A stretch of DNA of 32,643 nucleotides from positions 1 through 32,643 of the forward strand of contig JAAYDY010000100.1 in NCBI GenBank assembly GCA_012729015.1, written 5' to 3'. Both the position numbers and the translations under genes were made by a program. The stretch's first letter is position 1. Each line of letters starts with the position of its first letter. Positions 32,058 through 32,643 of this stretch are shown in pieces. The notes under the pieces are model-generated. The model had not been told where the DNA came from, did not search any database, and saw only the letters and a list, made by a program, of their open reading frames with translations. This DNA is from Phycisphaerae bacterium (GTDB lineage: Bacteria; Planctomycetota; Phycisphaerae; FEN-1346; JAACEH01).

Positions 32058-32450
32058 ATGGGACTGTTCAATTTCGATCAGCGGAAAGACCTTGGCCGCA
32101 AGGGCGAGGACGTGGCCGCGCGGTACCTGAAGCGGCTGGGCCACCGCGTGCTGGCTCGCAACGTCGTCACGCCGTTCGGCGAGCTGGACCTGGTGATGCA
32201 GGAGAAGCTCTCGGGGCGGCTCGTGTTTGTCGAGGTCAAGGCCCGGTCGCGCGAGGACGTGGCGGCGGGCGAGCAGGCCGTCGGCCGCGCCAAGCAGCGA
32301 CACGTGATCCGGGCCGCCCAGGCCTGGCTCAAGAGCAAGGGCCTCAGCGACGCGCCCGTGCGATTCGACGTGGTGGCCGTGGCCTACGCCGACGCGGCCG
32401 GCCACGGCGAACCCGAGCTGCGGCACATTCCGGGTGCGTTTCTGGCGTAG
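32058..32450 (+). CDS. yraN: UPF0102/YraN-family putative nuclease
   Basis: The 130-residue protein belongs to the UPF0102 family, with a PD-(D/E)xK endonuclease-like fold of unsettled function. It shows KGEDVAARYLKRLGHRVLARN (14-34 region), FGELDLVM and VFVEVKARS, which give the acidic residues and Lys of the nuclease core (Glu in GED, Asp in ELDLV, E-V-K). GAGGAG lies 5 bases before ATG 32058, and the promoter at 31974-32002 agrees with that start. No neighbour of rnhB or DprA type, often found with yraN, is adjacent; the IS at 32516 follows instead. Confidence 0.93.
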   Translation: MGLFNFDQRKDLGRKGEDVAARYLKRLGHRVLARNVVTPFGELDLVMQEKLSGRLVFVEVKARSREDVAAGEQAVGRAKQRHVIRAAQAWLKSKGLSDAPVRFDVVAVAYADAAGHGEPELRHIPGAFLA

Positions 32451-32515
32451 CCGCCCGACGACAGAGGCTCGACTTGTGGCAGGAGCGCCATGGGAGTGTG
32501 CCACGGCGGGTCTTG

Positions 32516-32643
32516 CCCCAATACGGTTCAGTTAGGGTCCATGAAGAAAGCCTCCTGTAGTCGATAGCACTTGTGGCACAAGAACCATCGGCACAGGAGG
32601 CTGGGACTATGGTACAGAGTATCGGCGTGCGGCTGCTGGACAG
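32516..32643 (+). mobile_element. Left end of an IS4-like insertion sequence (runs off the window)
   Basis: CCCCAATACGGTTCAGTTA at 32516-32534 is the exact reverse complement of the right end at 109-127. A leader of 74 bases leads to a transposase-like start at 32609. The element is in the same orientation as the one at the left edge. Confidence 0.75.
32609..32643 (+). CDS. Transposase, N-terminal fragment (partial)
   Basis: ATG 32609 follows CACAGGAGG at a normal distance and encodes MVQSIGVRLLD before the window ends. Too little is present to see a domain; the identification rests on the terminal repeat, the ribosome site and the match to the fragment at the other edge. Confidence 0.6.
   Translation, partial: MVQSIGVRLLD

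Noticed and set aside
1..32643. A composite transposon carrying 32 kb of cargo
   Set aside because: The IS ends are at the window edges by about one k-mer length, and the cargo is housekeeping genes in normal operons; an assembly boundary explains this better.

Overview
This is GC-rich bacterial DNA, densely coded on both strands. It reads as a member of the PVC superphylum, most likely a planctomycete. The grounds are a one-step sulfatase, a type I dockerin on a secreted protein, the tail of a pseudopilin-like protein, a GlmU-like/galactokinase-like fusion, and many hairpin-forming intergenic repeats. The phylum is an inference; no rRNA or tRNA gene is visible. Both edges of the window are the ends of one IS type, in the same orientation, with an identical 19-bp terminal repeat and about 127 bp of IS retained at each edge. 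The window is therefore probably a whole contig that broke at a repeated IS.

Layout. 1-568: IS right end and a pseudopilin-like gene cut by it. 873-2284 (+): thiol peroxidase tpx, then an AsmA-like membrane-anchored protein. 2517-3746 (-): thioredoxin-type arsenate reductase and a secreted dockerin protein. 3956-5638 (+): ArnT-like glycosyltransferase, converging with rph (-). 6630-9720 (-): arginine operon argB-argD-argF. 10410-18150 (-): sulfatase, a fused nucleotidyltransferase/GHMP sugar kinase, a secreted C45-like Ntn-hydrolase whose expected nucleophile is not cysteine, and an AraM-type glycerol-1-phosphate dehydrogenase. 18412-19257 (+): a small two-helix membrane protein and a CBM48-only glycogen-binding protein. 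19353-21871 (-): a putative lipoprotein and an EstB-like serine hydrolase. 22003-26291 (-): an ABC importer operon (ATPase, binding lipoprotein, double permease). 26541-28503 (+): an enolase-superfamily enzyme and an AAC(3)-fold acetyltransferase. 28821-31756 (-): glycogen phosphorylase translationally coupled to a stand-alone LigD-phosphoesterase-like protein. 32058-32450 (+): yraN. 32516-32643: IS left end.

How the genes fit together. The arginine genes form a standard pathway block. Glycogen phosphorylase and the CBM48 protein both point to storage glucan. The sulfatase, kinase/nucleotidyltransferase fusion, C45-like protein and AraM protein could be a sugar-salvage or glycoconjugate unit. 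In the fused enzyme two residues that hold galactose in true galactokinases are changed, so its substrate is probably another sugar. This unit and the glycogen phosphorylase/LigD-PE pair are the best candidates for undescribed biology. Three families of hairpin repeats fill the larger intergenic gaps.
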